Positions 43,247 through 53,800 of a DNA stretch of 64,000 nt are shown here, piece by piece. Numbering within the stretch: the first letter of the stretch is position 1; each line of letters opens with the position of its first letter. Under the pieces are notes generated by a model. The model worked only from the letters and a program-made list of their open reading frames with translations. It ran no database searches and had not been told where the DNA came from. The stretch is from an uncultured Prevotella sp. (lineage in GTDB: Bacteria > Bacteroidota > Bacteroidia > Bacteroidales > Bacteroidaceae). The stretch lies in NCBI GenBank assembly GCA_944320235.1, contig CALUGQ010000004.1, forward strand, positions 62,001-126,000, read 5' to 3'. The translations under genes and the position numbers were made by a program.

Positions 43247-46200
43247 ATGAAACTTAGACTACTGCTCCTGGCCGTGCTCCTGCCCCTCGTGTCGGCGGCC
43301 AAGGTAAGTGTGACGGGGCTGCTCACCGAGGGCCTCGACAGTCCGCTTGCCCTCGACACCGACCGCCCGCGATTCTCGTGGAAAACCGTTTCCGACGAGC
43401 AAGGCATCATGCAGACTGCCTACGAGATAGAGGTGGCCACCTCTGTAGGGCGGCTCGAAAGCGGCCAGGCCGACCTGTGGCGCTCGGGCCGGGTGGAGTC
43501 TGCCCGCCAGCTGTGGGTGGCCTACGGCGGCAAGCAGCTGCGCAGCGGCACCCGTGCCTGCTGGCGCGTAAGGGTGACTACAAACCGCGGTACCACCGGG
43601 TGGAGCCGCCCGCAGGAGTTTGGCGTGGGCCTGATGGGCGAGACCGACTGGCGTGGCCGCTGGATAGGCCTCGAACAGCTCATGCCCGGCGAGCGCCGCG
43701 GCCTGCGCACACGCCTGGCCGCCCGCTACCTAAGGCGCGAGTTCCGCCTTCAGGGCAAGCCCGTAAGGTGCGCCACGGCCTACGTGGCAGGGCTGGGCCT
43801 TTACCGCCTGTTCGTCAACGGGAGCGAGGTGGGAGCGGCAGACGTGCTCAAGCCCGTGCCGAGCGACTACCGCCGCACAGTATATTACAACGCCTACGAC
43901 ATCACGCCCATGCTCGACACGCTCACGGCCGTGGGCATAGTGCTGGGCAACGGGCGCTACTTCCCCATGCGGCAGAACAAGCCTTGGAAGACGCCCGTGT
44001 TCGGCCTGCCTGCCTGCCGCATCAACATAATGGTAGAATATGCCGACGGCAGCAAGCAGAGGCTGGTCACCGACGAGTCGTGGCGCGTCACGGCCGCCGG
44101 CCCCATCCGCGCCAACAACGAGTACGACGGCGAGGAGTACGATGCCCGCATGGAGCTTGATGGCTGGGCGCGGCCCGGCTACGACGACTCGGCCTGGCTC
44201 CCCGCCGTGCGCGCCGCCATACCCTACGGCACGCTGCGCGGCCAGATGACGCCCGCCATCGAGGCCCGCCCCGTGGGCAAGGCCCGCTCGGCCGTGCGCC
44301 GCGGCGATGCCCTCGTGCTCGACTTCGGGCAGAACATGGCAGGGTGGGTGGCCTTCACGCCGCGAGGCCGCGAGGGCGACACCATCCGCCTGCGCTACGC
44401 CGAGCGGCTTAACCCCGACGGGTCGCTCTACACTGAGAACCTGCGCGATGCCCTCTCGGCCGACGTCTACGTGTGCTCGGGGCGCGAGGCCGGGGCGTGG
44501 CAGCCGTCGTTCGTCTACCACGGTTTCCGCTATGTTGAGGTTACGGGCATGGAGGATGCCCGCGCCGCCGACTTCACGGCCATGCTCGTGGCCGACAGGA
44601 TGGAGCGCGCCGGCGAGTTCAGCTGCTCCGACAGCACGCTGACGCAGCTCGTAGAGGCCGCCCGCTGGGGTCTGGCCAGCAACTACAAGGGCATGCCCGT
44701 TGACTGCCCGCAGCGCAACGAGCGCCAGCCATGGCTCGGCGACCGCACTGCCGGGGTGATGGGCGAGCCGTGGCTCTTCGGCTGCGGCAGGCTCTACGCC
44801 AAGTGGGTGCGCGACATCTGCGAGGCGCAGCGCGAGGACGGGTGCATCCCCGACGTGGCCCCCGCCTTCTGGAACTACTACACCGACGACGTCACCTGGC
44901 CCGCCGCGCTGCCCATGGCCTGCGACATGCTGCTCACGCGCTACGCCGACACGCTGCCCGTGCGCCGCGCCTACCCCGCCATGGCGCGCTGGATGCGCCA
45001 CATCACGGCCACCTACAGCCGCGACGGGCTGATAACCAAGGATAAGTATGGCGACTGGTGCCTGCCGCCGGAGTCGCCGAAGCTCATCCACAGCCAGGAC
45101 CCCGCCCGCAAGACCGACGGCACCCTCATAGCCACTGCTTACACCGTGCGCTGCCTTGCGCTGCTGGAGAAGTTTGCATCGCTGCTGGGCCGGGGGGCCG
45201 ACGCTGCTGAGTGGCGCAGCCGCCGCGAGGCTATGGCCGCGGCGTTCAACCGCCGCTTCCTCACCGTAAGGCGCGGCACGTCGCCCGCGCCGGGCCACAC
45301 GCTCTATCCCGACAGCGTGTTCTACGGCAACAACACGGCCACGGCCAACATCCTGCCGCTGGCTTTCGGCATAGCGCCCGACAGCCTACGCCCGGAGATA
45401 GCCAAGAACCTGGTGGAAAACATCATAGTGAAGAACGGCGGGCACGTGTCGAGCGGCGTGATAGGCACGTCGTGGCTGCTCGGCACGCTGACCGACAACG
45501 GCTTTGCCGACGTGGCCTGCCTGCTCGCCACCAACCGCTCGTACCCCTCGTGGGGCTACATGCTCGACCACGGGGCCACCACCATCTGGGAACTGTGGAA
45601 CGGCGACACGGCCAGCCCGAAGATGAACAGCGGCAACCACGTGATGCTGCTCGGCGACCTGCTGCAGTGGTGCTTCAGCCGCCTGGCGGGGATAAACGTT
45701 ACCTTTGGCCGCGCCAGCCGGGATGGCAAGGAGGGCATCCTGGCATCGGATGGGGCTGATTTCATGTTCAAGATGCTCGATTCACAGCTGATAGACAGTG
45801 TGTCGGCCAGCTACGAGTCGCCTTACGGGCGAGTGGCGAGCCGCTGGCGCAAGACCCTGCAGCGGCTCGACTGGACGGTTGAGGTGCCTTGCAACACCGT
45901 GGCCGACGTGTGCCTGCCCGGCGGCGAGGTGAGGCGCGTAGGCTCGGGCCGCCACCATTTCAGCCTCAGCCTGCCCACGGCCCATCCCGCCATGGTGAAG
46001 GACGAGTTCCTGTACACCTCGGCCCCGTTCCCGCAGTGCCACGCATCGACCATCGTCGAGACCAGTGACGGCGACCTCGTGGCGGCGTATTTCGGCGGTA
46101 AGCACGAGCGCAACCCCGACGTGTGCATATGGGTGAGCCGCAAGGAGCGAGGCTCCGACACATGGAGCGAGCCGGTGCTGGCGGGCGACGGCGTGTTTGC

Positions 46201-47116
46201 CCTCGGCACCGCCGACGCCCTCCTGGCCGGCATAAACGACTCCACGACCGACGCCTCGGCCGGCCCCGTGCTGCCCTACCACCGCGGCGGCCGGCTCAAG
46301 CGCAAGGCTTGCTGGAACCCCGTGCTCTTCGAGATGCCCGGCGGCGAGCTTTGGCTCTTCTACAAGATAGGCCTGCGCGTGGCCGACTGGACGGGTTGGG
46401 TGGTCAAGTCGCGCGACGGCGGGCGCACGTGGGGCCGCCGCGAGCCCCTGCCCAAGGGCTTCCTCGGCCCGGTGAAGAACAAGCCCGAGATGGTGGGCGG
46501 GCGGCTCGTATGCCCATCGAGCACCGAGACGGGCGGCTGGAAGCTCCACTTTGAGCTTTACGACCCTGAGAGCGGCGAGTGGACTTACGTAGGCCCGATA
46601 GACGCCGCGCGCGCGCCGCGCACCGAGGACACCACCGACGTGAAGCCCATCGACTGCATACAGCCTTCAATCCTGCGGCTCAAGGACGGGCGGCTCAAGG
46701 TGCTCTGCCGCACGCGCAACGGCCGGCTGGCCACCTCGGAGAGCCGCGACGGCGGGCTGACGTGGAGCCGCGTGGAGCTTACTGACCTGCCAAACAACCA
46801 GTCGGGCACCGATGCCGTGACGCTCGCCGACGGCAGCCACGCGCTCGTCTACAACGATTTCGCCACCCTGCCCGGCACTAAGAAAGGGCCGCGCACGCCG
46901 CTCAGCCTCGCCGTGAGCGACGACGGGGAGCACTGGCGCCGCGTGCTCACGCTCGAAGACAGCCCCGTGAGCCAGTATTCTTACCCCGCCATAATACAAG
47001 GGCGCGACGGGATGCTGCACTGCGTCTACACTTGGCGACGCCAGCGCGTGGCATACAAGTGCATCGACCCAGCCAAGCTGGGGCGCGGCGTGGATGCCGC
47101 CGTGGGCGGGCGGTGA
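43247..47116 (+). CDS. GH78 alpha-L-rhamnosidase fused to a sialidase-like beta-propeller
   Basis: The 1289-residue protein has a signal peptide (MKLRLLLLAVLLPLVSA), a Fn3-like N-terminal domain (about 20-130), rhamnosidase N-terminal domains, and the GH78 (alpha/alpha)6 barrel. The active-site segments are DCPQRNERQPWLGDR (about 485-499) and GATTIWELWNGD (about 775-786). The catalytic Asp/Glu residues of GH78 are kept, though the usual DER is NER. From about residue 905 to the end lies a complete BNR/COG4692-type propeller: HASTIVETSDGDLVAAYFGG, two Asp boxes (SRDGGRTW, SRDGGLTW), and a weaker third. The classical sialidase FRIP motif is absent, so a sialidase activity should not be assumed. 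Rhamnosidase action on pectin side chains fits the neighbours. Confidence 0.85.
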   Translation: MKLRLLLLAVLLPLVSAAKVSVTGLLTEGLDSPLALDTDRPRFSWKTVSDEQGIMQTAYEIEVATSVGRLESGQADLWRSGRVESARQLWVAYGGKQLRSGTRACWRVRVTTNRGTTGWSRPQEFGVGLMGETDWRGRWIGLEQLMPGERRGLRTRLAARYLRREFRLQGKPVRCATAYVAGLGLYRLFVNGSEVGAADVLKPVPSDYRRTVYYNAYDITPMLDTLTAVGIVLGNGRYFPMRQNKPWKTPVFGLPACRINIMVEYADGSKQRLVTDESWRVTAAGPIRANNEYDGEEYDARMELDGWARPGYDDSAWLPAVRAAIPYGTLRGQMTPAIEARPVGKARSAVRRGDALVLDFGQNMAGWVAFTPRGREGDTIRLRYAERLNPDGSLYTENLRDALSADVYVCSGREAGAWQPSFVYHGFRYVEVTGMEDARAADFTAMLVADRMERAGEFSCSDSTLTQLVEAARWGLASNYKGMPVDCPQRNERQPWLGDRTAGVMGEPWLFGCGRLYAKWVRDICEAQREDGCIPDVAPAFWNYYTDDVTWPAALPMACDMLLTRYADTLPVRRAYPAMARWMRHITATYSRDGLITKDKYGDWCLPPESPKLIHSQDPARKTDGTLIATAYTVRCLALLEKFASLLGRGADAAEWRSRREAMAAAFNRRFLTVRRGTSPAPGHTLYPDSVFYGNNTATANILPLAFGIAPDSLRPEIAKNLVENIIVKNGGHVSSGVIGTSWLLGTLTDNGFADVACLLATNRSYPSWGYMLDHGATTIWELWNGDTASPKMNSGNHVMLLGDLLQWCFSRLAGINVTFGRASRDGKEGILASDGADFMFKMLDSQLIDSVSASYESPYGRVASRWRKTLQRLDWTVEVPCNTVADVCLPGGEVRRVGSGRHHFSLSLPTAHPAMVKDEFLYTSAPFPQCHASTIVETSDGDLVAAYFGGKHERNPDVCIWVSRKERGSDTWSEPVLAGDGVFALGTADALLAGINDSTTDASAGPVLPYHRGGRLKRKACWNPVLFEMPGGELWLFYKIGLRVADWTGWVVKSRDGGRTWGRREPLPKGFLGPVKNKPEMVGGRLVCPSSTETGGWKLHFELYDPESGEWTYVGPIDAARAPRTEDTTDVKPIDCIQPSILRLKDGRLKVLCRTRNGRLATSESRDGGLTWSRVELTDLPNNQSGTDAVTLADGSHALVYNDFATLPGTKKGPRTPLSLAVSDDGEHWRRVLTLEDSPVSQYSYPAIIQGRDGMLHCVYTWRRQRVAYKCIDPAKLGRGVDAAVGGR

Positions 47117-47243
47117 CGCCTTGTGCCGTGCGACAGCGCAACGAAGACTTGACGCGAGCCGGCTTTCAGTCGGCTCGCGTTAAAAATGTATAAATACCGG
47201 GAGATTTTATGGCTTTGTAACACTTCTCAGGCGTTTTATTACT

Positions 47244-47251
47244 TAAATTTG
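47244..47251 (+). promoter_or_regulatory. -7 promoter box TAAATTTG for the LRR/CARDB genes
   Basis: It matches TAnnTTTG followed by C, 100 bases before the ATG at 47351, in an AT-rich 234-bp gap after the GH78 gene. Confidence 0.55.
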
Positions 47252-47350
47252 CAAATGGCATTGCCTGATGCTTACTCTATAGTGGAAGTGATAAATGGAA
47301 CTGCTCTCCATGAATATTGTTGTGCATGATAAATATAAACTAAGATACAA

Positions 47351-50300
47351 ATGAAGAAAACCGGTTTACTGACCTTGCTGTCCACGGCGGTAGTCGTGGC
47401 TGCCATCGCAAACGGGCCATACCTGTTTGCCACCCAGCAATCAACAGATTACAACCCGCAGGCCGTGCTCCTGGCCGACTCCATGGGCATCGCTCCCGGC
47501 GACACGCCTGCCGACTCGCTGGCCGCCATCGTGACGGAAAGCTCGGTGGAACTTACGTTCACAAACGACGGCAACCATCCCTGGACCGTGGAGGATGGGT
47601 ACATCATGAGTGCGTCAATGGAAAAATATACGGCATCTACCATGTCGTTCTCATTCCAGACTGACGAGACCGTGGAACTGTCGTTCATAGGTATTAACAT
47701 CAACGGCGATAACCATCGCAGTGAAATATATGTAGACGGAGCGTTCTACAAATCAATCACAAGCGGCTCGGAGAATAATGTGCGAATGTTCTTGAAGCCA
47801 GGCTCACATATTGTCATGTTCCGCGATTCCATTAGCGGGTGGTTTTATGACAATCAACAGACCACGCTTCGCAACCTCCGCATACGCGACATCGTCCCGC
47901 TGGAGACGCTTCCCTTGATGGAAGGCTCGCTTCCGCTGACGTTCACCAACGACGTGTCGGGGTATCCATGGACCGTTGAGGACGGCTACTTGCAGAACGG
48001 AAACCATACGTTCGCCAACTCCGTGTCGCGCTTCTCTACCACGTTCACCATCGACACCGTGTCGTGGTTCCGCTTTGAGCGGCAGGTGACACCCTACAAC
48101 ACCTATTGGGGGAACAACACCAACTTGAGCTACCAGTACCTTTACACGAGGATAAACGGCGAGCTGGCCATGACCGACTGGGATAACAGCGGCTTCGATA
48201 TGTTTGAGACCGTGCTCGAACCGGGGACATATACCGTGGAGTGGACGGACACCATAGCCAACACCACATCGCCATACTATGCGCGCATACGCAACATCGG
48301 CGTGCTCAACGGCTGGGAGAGCGTTGAGCTGGCCTCGGCAGGCACGCTCGGCGTGGAGGTGCTCTACAAGTTCGACGTGCTCGACGATGTGAGGATGCTC
48401 CGGGTGAAAGGCACGCTCAACTCCACCGACTGGACCACCATCAAGAACATGAAGAACATCGTGGCCCTCGACCTTGCGGAGGCCAAGTTCGACGCAGTGC
48501 CTAACAACGCCTTCGACGGGCTGGGCCGCCTACAATACCTCACCCTGCCCGAGGGCATGAAGTCGATAGGCGAGTATGCCTTCCGTGGCACCAATCTCAT
48601 CAAGCTCAACATCCCGGCCACGGTCACTTCGATAGGGCAGTACGCCTTTGCCAGCACGCCGATTAAGAACGTCACCTTCACCGAAGGCTCGCAGCTGAAG
48701 AACATCGACAACCATGCATTTTACAGATGTACGTCTTTGGAAGAGTTCATCATGCCGAACACGGTGACGGAACTTGGGACTGAACAAAACAACCCAAATT
48801 ACGATAGCAACATATTCAGGGAATGTACATCACTGAAGAAATTGCATTTCTCTGACGCGCTTTCGGTGATACCAAGAGCTATTTGTTATGAATGCACAAG
48901 TCTGCAAGACCTGCATTTGCCAGAGGGTCTGACAACAATAAAGCAGTATGGCTTTTACAGAACTTCGGGTCTGCGCAAGGTTGACTTCCCCGAAGGGTTG
49001 AGGACGATTGAAGAATATGCGTTTCAGTATTGCGCTTTGGACTCAGCCAAGCTGCCTATAGGTCTGACATCTTTAGGTGAAAACGCTTTTGGGGAATGCA
49101 AGAATCTGAAATATATCGAACTGCCGTCTTACATCGGCAATTACAACCGTAACTTTAGGGGATGCACTGCTGTCGACAAGGTGGTCTGCCGCTCTGCCAC
49201 TCCTCCGGGGATAACGCAAGACCCGTTCTACCAAGGTGCGGCCAAGAGCGACATAACCCTCGTGGTTCCGTCGTTCGCCGTGGTCAACTACAAGCTCGAC
49301 TCCTACTGGTACCAGTTCGGTTCGATAATCGAGGGCGACGACATAGGCTACTGGAAGATAACCGGCGCGCTCGCCTTGACCAACAACCGCCGCATGGACG
49401 GCAAGCCCGACATTGACCTCTACTTCGGAGGGCAGTTCACCGTGGGCGGCAACGCGCCCATGGAGACGGGCCAGCTCAACTTCTACCTTAACGAGTCGAA
49501 CCCGGGCCGCCTGCTCAACGACTGCCCCGACTTCACCGCCGACAGCATCAACACGTACTTCTCTGTCGACGCCAACAGGTGGTACTTCCTCACCCCGCTG
49601 CACGACGTAGACCTCACCAAGGTGACCCACAGCTCCGGGGCTTCGTTCGTGTTCCGCTACTATGACGCCGCCAGCCGCGCCGCCAACGGCACGGGCAACA
49701 GCTGGAAGAACGTGGACACGGGCCGCCTGCTGGCAGGGCAGGGCTACATCTTCCAGTGCAACGCCGCCGGGACGCTCACGCTGCCCGCCCCGGCCGAGGC
49801 CCATGCGCAGGTGCTCGGCATCGACGACGTGACCACGCAGCTGCAGGCCCACGAGGCCGCCGCCTCGGCCAACAAGGGCTGGAACTACGTTGGCAACCCG
49901 TACCCGGCGTATTACGACATATATTACATGGACTTCACCGCGCCCGTCACAGTGTGGGACGGCAGCACATACCGCGCCTACTCAATAGTCGACGACAACC
50001 TCGTGCTGCGCCCCATGCAGTCGTTCTTCGTGCAGAAGCCCGATGCCGTAGACAACATCATCTTCCACAAGGAAGGCCGCCAGCTCGGCTCGGCTGTGGA
50101 GCGGCCATCGTATGCCAAGCGTTACGCTCCCGCCTCTGGCAGCCGCTCGCTGTTCGACGTAAGCATTTCGGGTGATGCCGGCACCGACCGCACCCGCGTG
50201 GTGGTCAACGCCGACGCCTCGGCGGGCTATGAGCTGCAGTGCGACGCGGCCAAGTTCATGAGCATGGACGGCGGCGTTCCGCAGGTATTCACCCGCGATG

Positions 50301-50782
50301 CCAAGGGCAACGCGTATGCCATCAACGAGCGCCCGCTGGCCGACGGCATCGTGACCCTGGGTTACAGTGCCACTGAGGCGGGCTTCTACACCATCAGCGC
50401 GCTGCGCGCCGACGGCGAGGCCCTGCTGCTCTTCGACGGCAAGGAGAACAAGACCGTCGACCTGCTCACGCAGGATTACACCTTCCACTCGGAGGCCACT
50501 GACGGTGCCGACACAGGCCGCTTCTCGTTGAAGCTCGTGCTTGGCGAGCAGACACCCACCGGTATTGACGCAGCCGATGGCGCCGCCGGCGTGGCCGTGG
50601 CCGGAGGCGATGGCTGCATTCGCGTCAGCGCGCCTGCCGGCTCGTCGGTTTCGGTTTACTCTCTCGACGGACGTTGCGTGTATGAAGGCCGCTGCGCCGC
50701 AGCCCAGGCCGTGATTCCCGTCGCCCCCGGCGCCTATGCCGTGGCAGTGGATGGCCGTTCGTTCAAGGCCACAGTGCGTTAA
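47351..50782 (+). CDS. Large secreted LRR_5 surface protein with paired beta-sandwich domains
   Basis: The 1143-residue protein has a Sec signal peptide (about residues 1-24) and two related beta-sandwich domains in tandem, each starting LTFTND...PWTVEDGY (about residues 58-185 and 195-325). BspA-type LRRs (about 345-620) follow, with repeats such as LTLPEGMKSIGEYAF, LNIPATVTSIGQYAF and LHLPEGLTTIKQYGF, then a beta-rich region. The last 75 residues carry the SVYSLDGRCVYEG...VAPGAYAVAVDGRSFKATVR pattern of a T9SS type A-like sorting tail. It is probably surface-attached and adhesive. Part of the LRR region (48716-49130) has much lower GC than the rest. It is probably cotranscribed with the CARDB gene, 19 bases downstream. 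Confidence 0.8.
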   Translation: MKKTGLLTLLSTAVVVAAIANGPYLFATQQSTDYNPQAVLLADSMGIAPGDTPADSLAAIVTESSVELTFTNDGNHPWTVEDGYIMSASMEKYTASTMSFSFQTDETVELSFIGININGDNHRSEIYVDGAFYKSITSGSENNVRMFLKPGSHIVMFRDSISGWFYDNQQTTLRNLRIRDIVPLETLPLMEGSLPLTFTNDVSGYPWTVEDGYLQNGNHTFANSVSRFSTTFTIDTVSWFRFERQVTPYNTYWGNNTNLSYQYLYTRINGELAMTDWDNSGFDMFETVLEPGTYTVEWTDTIANTTSPYYARIRNIGVLNGWESVELASAGTLGVEVLYKFDVLDDVRMLRVKGTLNSTDWTTIKNMKNIVALDLAEAKFDAVPNNAFDGLGRLQYLTLPEGMKSIGEYAFRGTNLIKLNIPATVTSIGQYAFASTPIKNVTFTEGSQLKNIDNHAFYRCTSLEEFIMPNTVTELGTEQNNPNYDSNIFRECTSLKKLHFSDALSVIPRAICYECTSLQDLHLPEGLTTIKQYGFYRTSGLRKVDFPEGLRTIEEYAFQYCALDSAKLPIGLTSLGENAFGECKNLKYIELPSYIGNYNRNFRGCTAVDKVVCRSATPPGITQDPFYQGAAKSDITLVVPSFAVVNYKLDSYWYQFGSIIEGDDIGYWKITGALALTNNRRMDGKPDIDLYFGGQFTVGGNAPMETGQLNFYLNESNPGRLLNDCPDFTADSINTYFSVDANRWYFLTPLHDVDLTKVTHSSGASFVFRYYDAASRAANGTGNSWKNVDTGRLLAGQGYIFQCNAAGTLTLPAPAEAHAQVLGIDDVTTQLQAHEAAASANKGWNYVGNPYPAYYDIYYMDFTAPVTVWDGSTYRAYSIVDDNLVLRPMQSFFVQKPDAVDNIIFHKEGRQLGSAVERPSYAKRYAPASGSRSLFDVSISGDAGTDRTRVVVNADASAGYELQCDAAKFMSMDGGVPQVFTRDAKGNAYAINERPLADGIVTLGYSATEAGFYTISALRADGEALLLFDGKENKTVDLLTQDYTFHSEATDGADTGRFSLKLVLGEQTPTGIDAADGAAGVAVAGGDGCIRVSAPAGSSVSVYSLDGRCVYEGRCAAAQAVIPVAPGAYAVAVDGRSFKATVR

Positions 50783-50801
50783 CCACCAAACCGTCTGAGA
50801 C

Positions 50802-53800
50802 ATGAAAGGTTACAGAATCCTGCTCTTCATGCTGGCGCTGCTGGCCAGTGCCGGCATGAAAGGGCAATACAACCCCACCAACCCGGCCGAGCCTGGCGCG
50901 AGCTACACGCTTACGCTCCAGGCCACCCCGGACGGTGCGGGCAGCTTCAACGTCAGTTCCGGCGCGGCATACTCCGAGGGAACGAACATAAGCCTGCGTG
51001 CCTACAACCGCGGCGACTTCGTCTTCACGGGGTGGGAGGAGGACGGCGAGGTCGTTTCCACGTCCAGCTCGTTCACCTATACAATGCCTGCGCGCAGCGT
51101 GAAGCTCGTCGCCCATTTCAAGTACGACCCCGACAGCCCCGCCGAGCCGCCGGAGCCAGACATCCCCGTGTACTCCACGCTCTACCTCTCGGCTTCGCCA
51201 TCGGGCTCAGGCTCGTTCAACATATCCAGCGGTAACAGGTACGAGGTTGGCTCGTCGGTCAACCTCAGGGCATACAACCGCAGCGACTTCACGTTTGTCA
51301 GCTGGACCGAGAACGGCGAAGTCATATCCACGTCAAGCTCGTTCAACTACGTAGTGAAGGAGGGTGACGCCAACCTCGTGGCAAACTTCGACTATACGCC
51401 CGACAGCCCGGGCGAGCCTTCCGAGCCGAGGCTGTACCACAAGCTCTTCGTGCAGGCCAACCCTGCGGGCGGAGGTTACTTCAACGTGCAGAGCGGAAAC
51501 TCTTACCAGGAAGGCTCTGAGGTGAACCTTTGGGCCTATTCCAACCAGTGGTACACGTTCGTAAACTGGACCCGCGGCGGCGAAGTGGTCTCAACATCAA
51601 GCAATTACCGCTTCACCATGCCCGACGAAGACCTCTCGCTCGTGGCCAATTACACTTATAATTACGACCCCGACAATCCTGCCGACCCCTCTGAACCGTC
51701 GGCTGACAATGTCAACATCTACGGGATGACCGAGAACGGCGTGTGCGGGCAGACGATAACCTATCCTGTTTACCTTGAGAATCCTGTCGCCGTCACCGGC
51801 ATGGTCGTCGACCTGCAGTTCCCCGCAGGCTTCACCGTCGATGCCGGGGGCGTGGCCTTGGCAGGCAGGGCCTCGGGCCATGAGCTGGAGATAACGCCTC
51901 TCGGCGACAACAACTATCGCTTCTCGCTGCTCGGTGCCGACGCTTTCGACGGCAGCAACGGCAAGGTGTTCGACGTGCCTGTGACCATCCCCGACACCGC
52001 CACCATGGGCCGTAGCTACCCGGTGGCGCTCACCCACGGCGTGATGCACGCCGCCGACGGGTCGCAGGCGCCCATCGCCGTGCGCAGTGGGGCCATCTAC
52101 GTGGAGAAAACCATCGAGGACGGCCTTTACGCCAAGTTCTCGTATGACAAGCTGCAGGGCCGCGTCAAGTTCACAAACCTTTCGTCGGGCAACGCCACTG
52201 GCTACCTCTGGGACTTCGGCGACGGGCAGACAAGCACCGAGCGGTCGCCGCTCCATGTCTACGCCGAGGCCGGATATTACAATGTAAAGCTCACCGTGCA
52301 GGGCGATGTGGACAGCGACGTGGCCGAGATGACCGTTGTCGTCAACGACAAGGCTTCGTGGAAAGTCGACGGCACGTTCTACCTTTCCGACGAGGAGTCG
52401 GGTGTAAGGTACTTCACCACGGCCGATGCCCTCTTCAGCTTCATCGGCAGCGCGTCCATATCGGGCGATGTCAAGGTCGGTGTGAAGGCCGGCGGCTCGT
52501 TCGACTACCCCATGGACGCCGCCCACACGCAGACGCTTGTCTCCATCTTCACCTCGCTCGCTTCCGGCGGCCACAAGTTCTCGTTCTACAAGTGGGGCGA
52601 AGGCAGCAACCCGTCGCTCAACGTAGGCGACCCTGGCGGGCAGTACGACCCTGCCGTGGTCAACGCTTTCGTGGCCAACGGCAGCCTCCTGTCGTGCGAC
52701 GGCGTTGAGCTTAGGCTGTGGGGCATAGGCTTCAATCCCTCGCTTCTTTACCAATTGCAGGACCAGGCGATACATTCCGGCGAGAAGACCTCCGAGATAG
52801 ACTTCTCGGCAATCAGCGCCGACCTCACTTTCGAGTGGTCGCTGGCCGAGGTCCCAGCCGGGGTCACGGGCTGCGTGGCCCAAGGCACGCGCTCCATCCC
52901 CGCCATGACGATAGTCAACGAGGGCGAAGGCACGTGCCGGTTGGTATATGATGTGAAAGGCGTCCGCGGCGGCGACGTGTTCTGCCAGTTCACGGTAGGC
53001 ATCAGCGTTACGCCCGCCTTGGTGGGCCTTTTCACCAGCCTCTCGCCTGCCGACGGCACTGTCTCGGAGTCTACCACCGTCACGCTGACATGGAACAGCA
53101 TCACCAACGCCGTCTACGATGTGTACCTGTGGAACGCGGCCAACGCCCGCCCGGCGCGCCCCGTGGCCGAAGGCTTGCAGGAACTGCGCTTCACCTCGCA
53201 GGGCTTCTGCCAGAACGGCAACACCTACAAGTGGCAGGTGGTGGCTCGCGGCGAGGCCCAGCAGCTGGCCAGCGACACCTTGTCGTTCTCCGTGTCCAGC
53301 CTGCCCGACCTCCATGTCTACGCCCTCGACTGCTCCGAGGCTGTGGCCGGCGAGAAGATGACCGTGCAGTGGACCGTGCGCAACGACGGCGCAGGCACCA
53401 CGGGCGACGTGCAGTGGAACGACTACGTGTGGCTTGTCACCGATGTTTACGGCGGCACCCAGCCCTCCAACGACGGCCTGTCTACCAACAACGCCACCCT
53501 CCTCGCCACGGTAAAGAACGTCAAGTCGCTTGCCCCGGGCGAGTCATACGAGAGCAGCGTCGACGTTACGCTGGCCGAGCGCGTGTATGGCAACCACTAC
53601 ATCATCGTGGCTTCCGATATGTATAACGTCACCGACATAGGCTGGAGCGCCGTCGGCGGGTCGGTCATCAATCCGTATAACCCATCGCAGGACGGCTCCA
53701 CGGGCTACAAGCACCTCTTCGCCACCACCTCGGCCTCTTACAACAAGGTTTACGAGCAGGGCGAGACAACCACCAGCAGCGACAACTTCTTCTACAAGAA

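Noticed and set aside
45980..47116. A genuine GH33 sialidase activity for the propeller
   Set aside because: Asp boxes are present but the FRIP-type arginine motif is not, so only the fold is supported.
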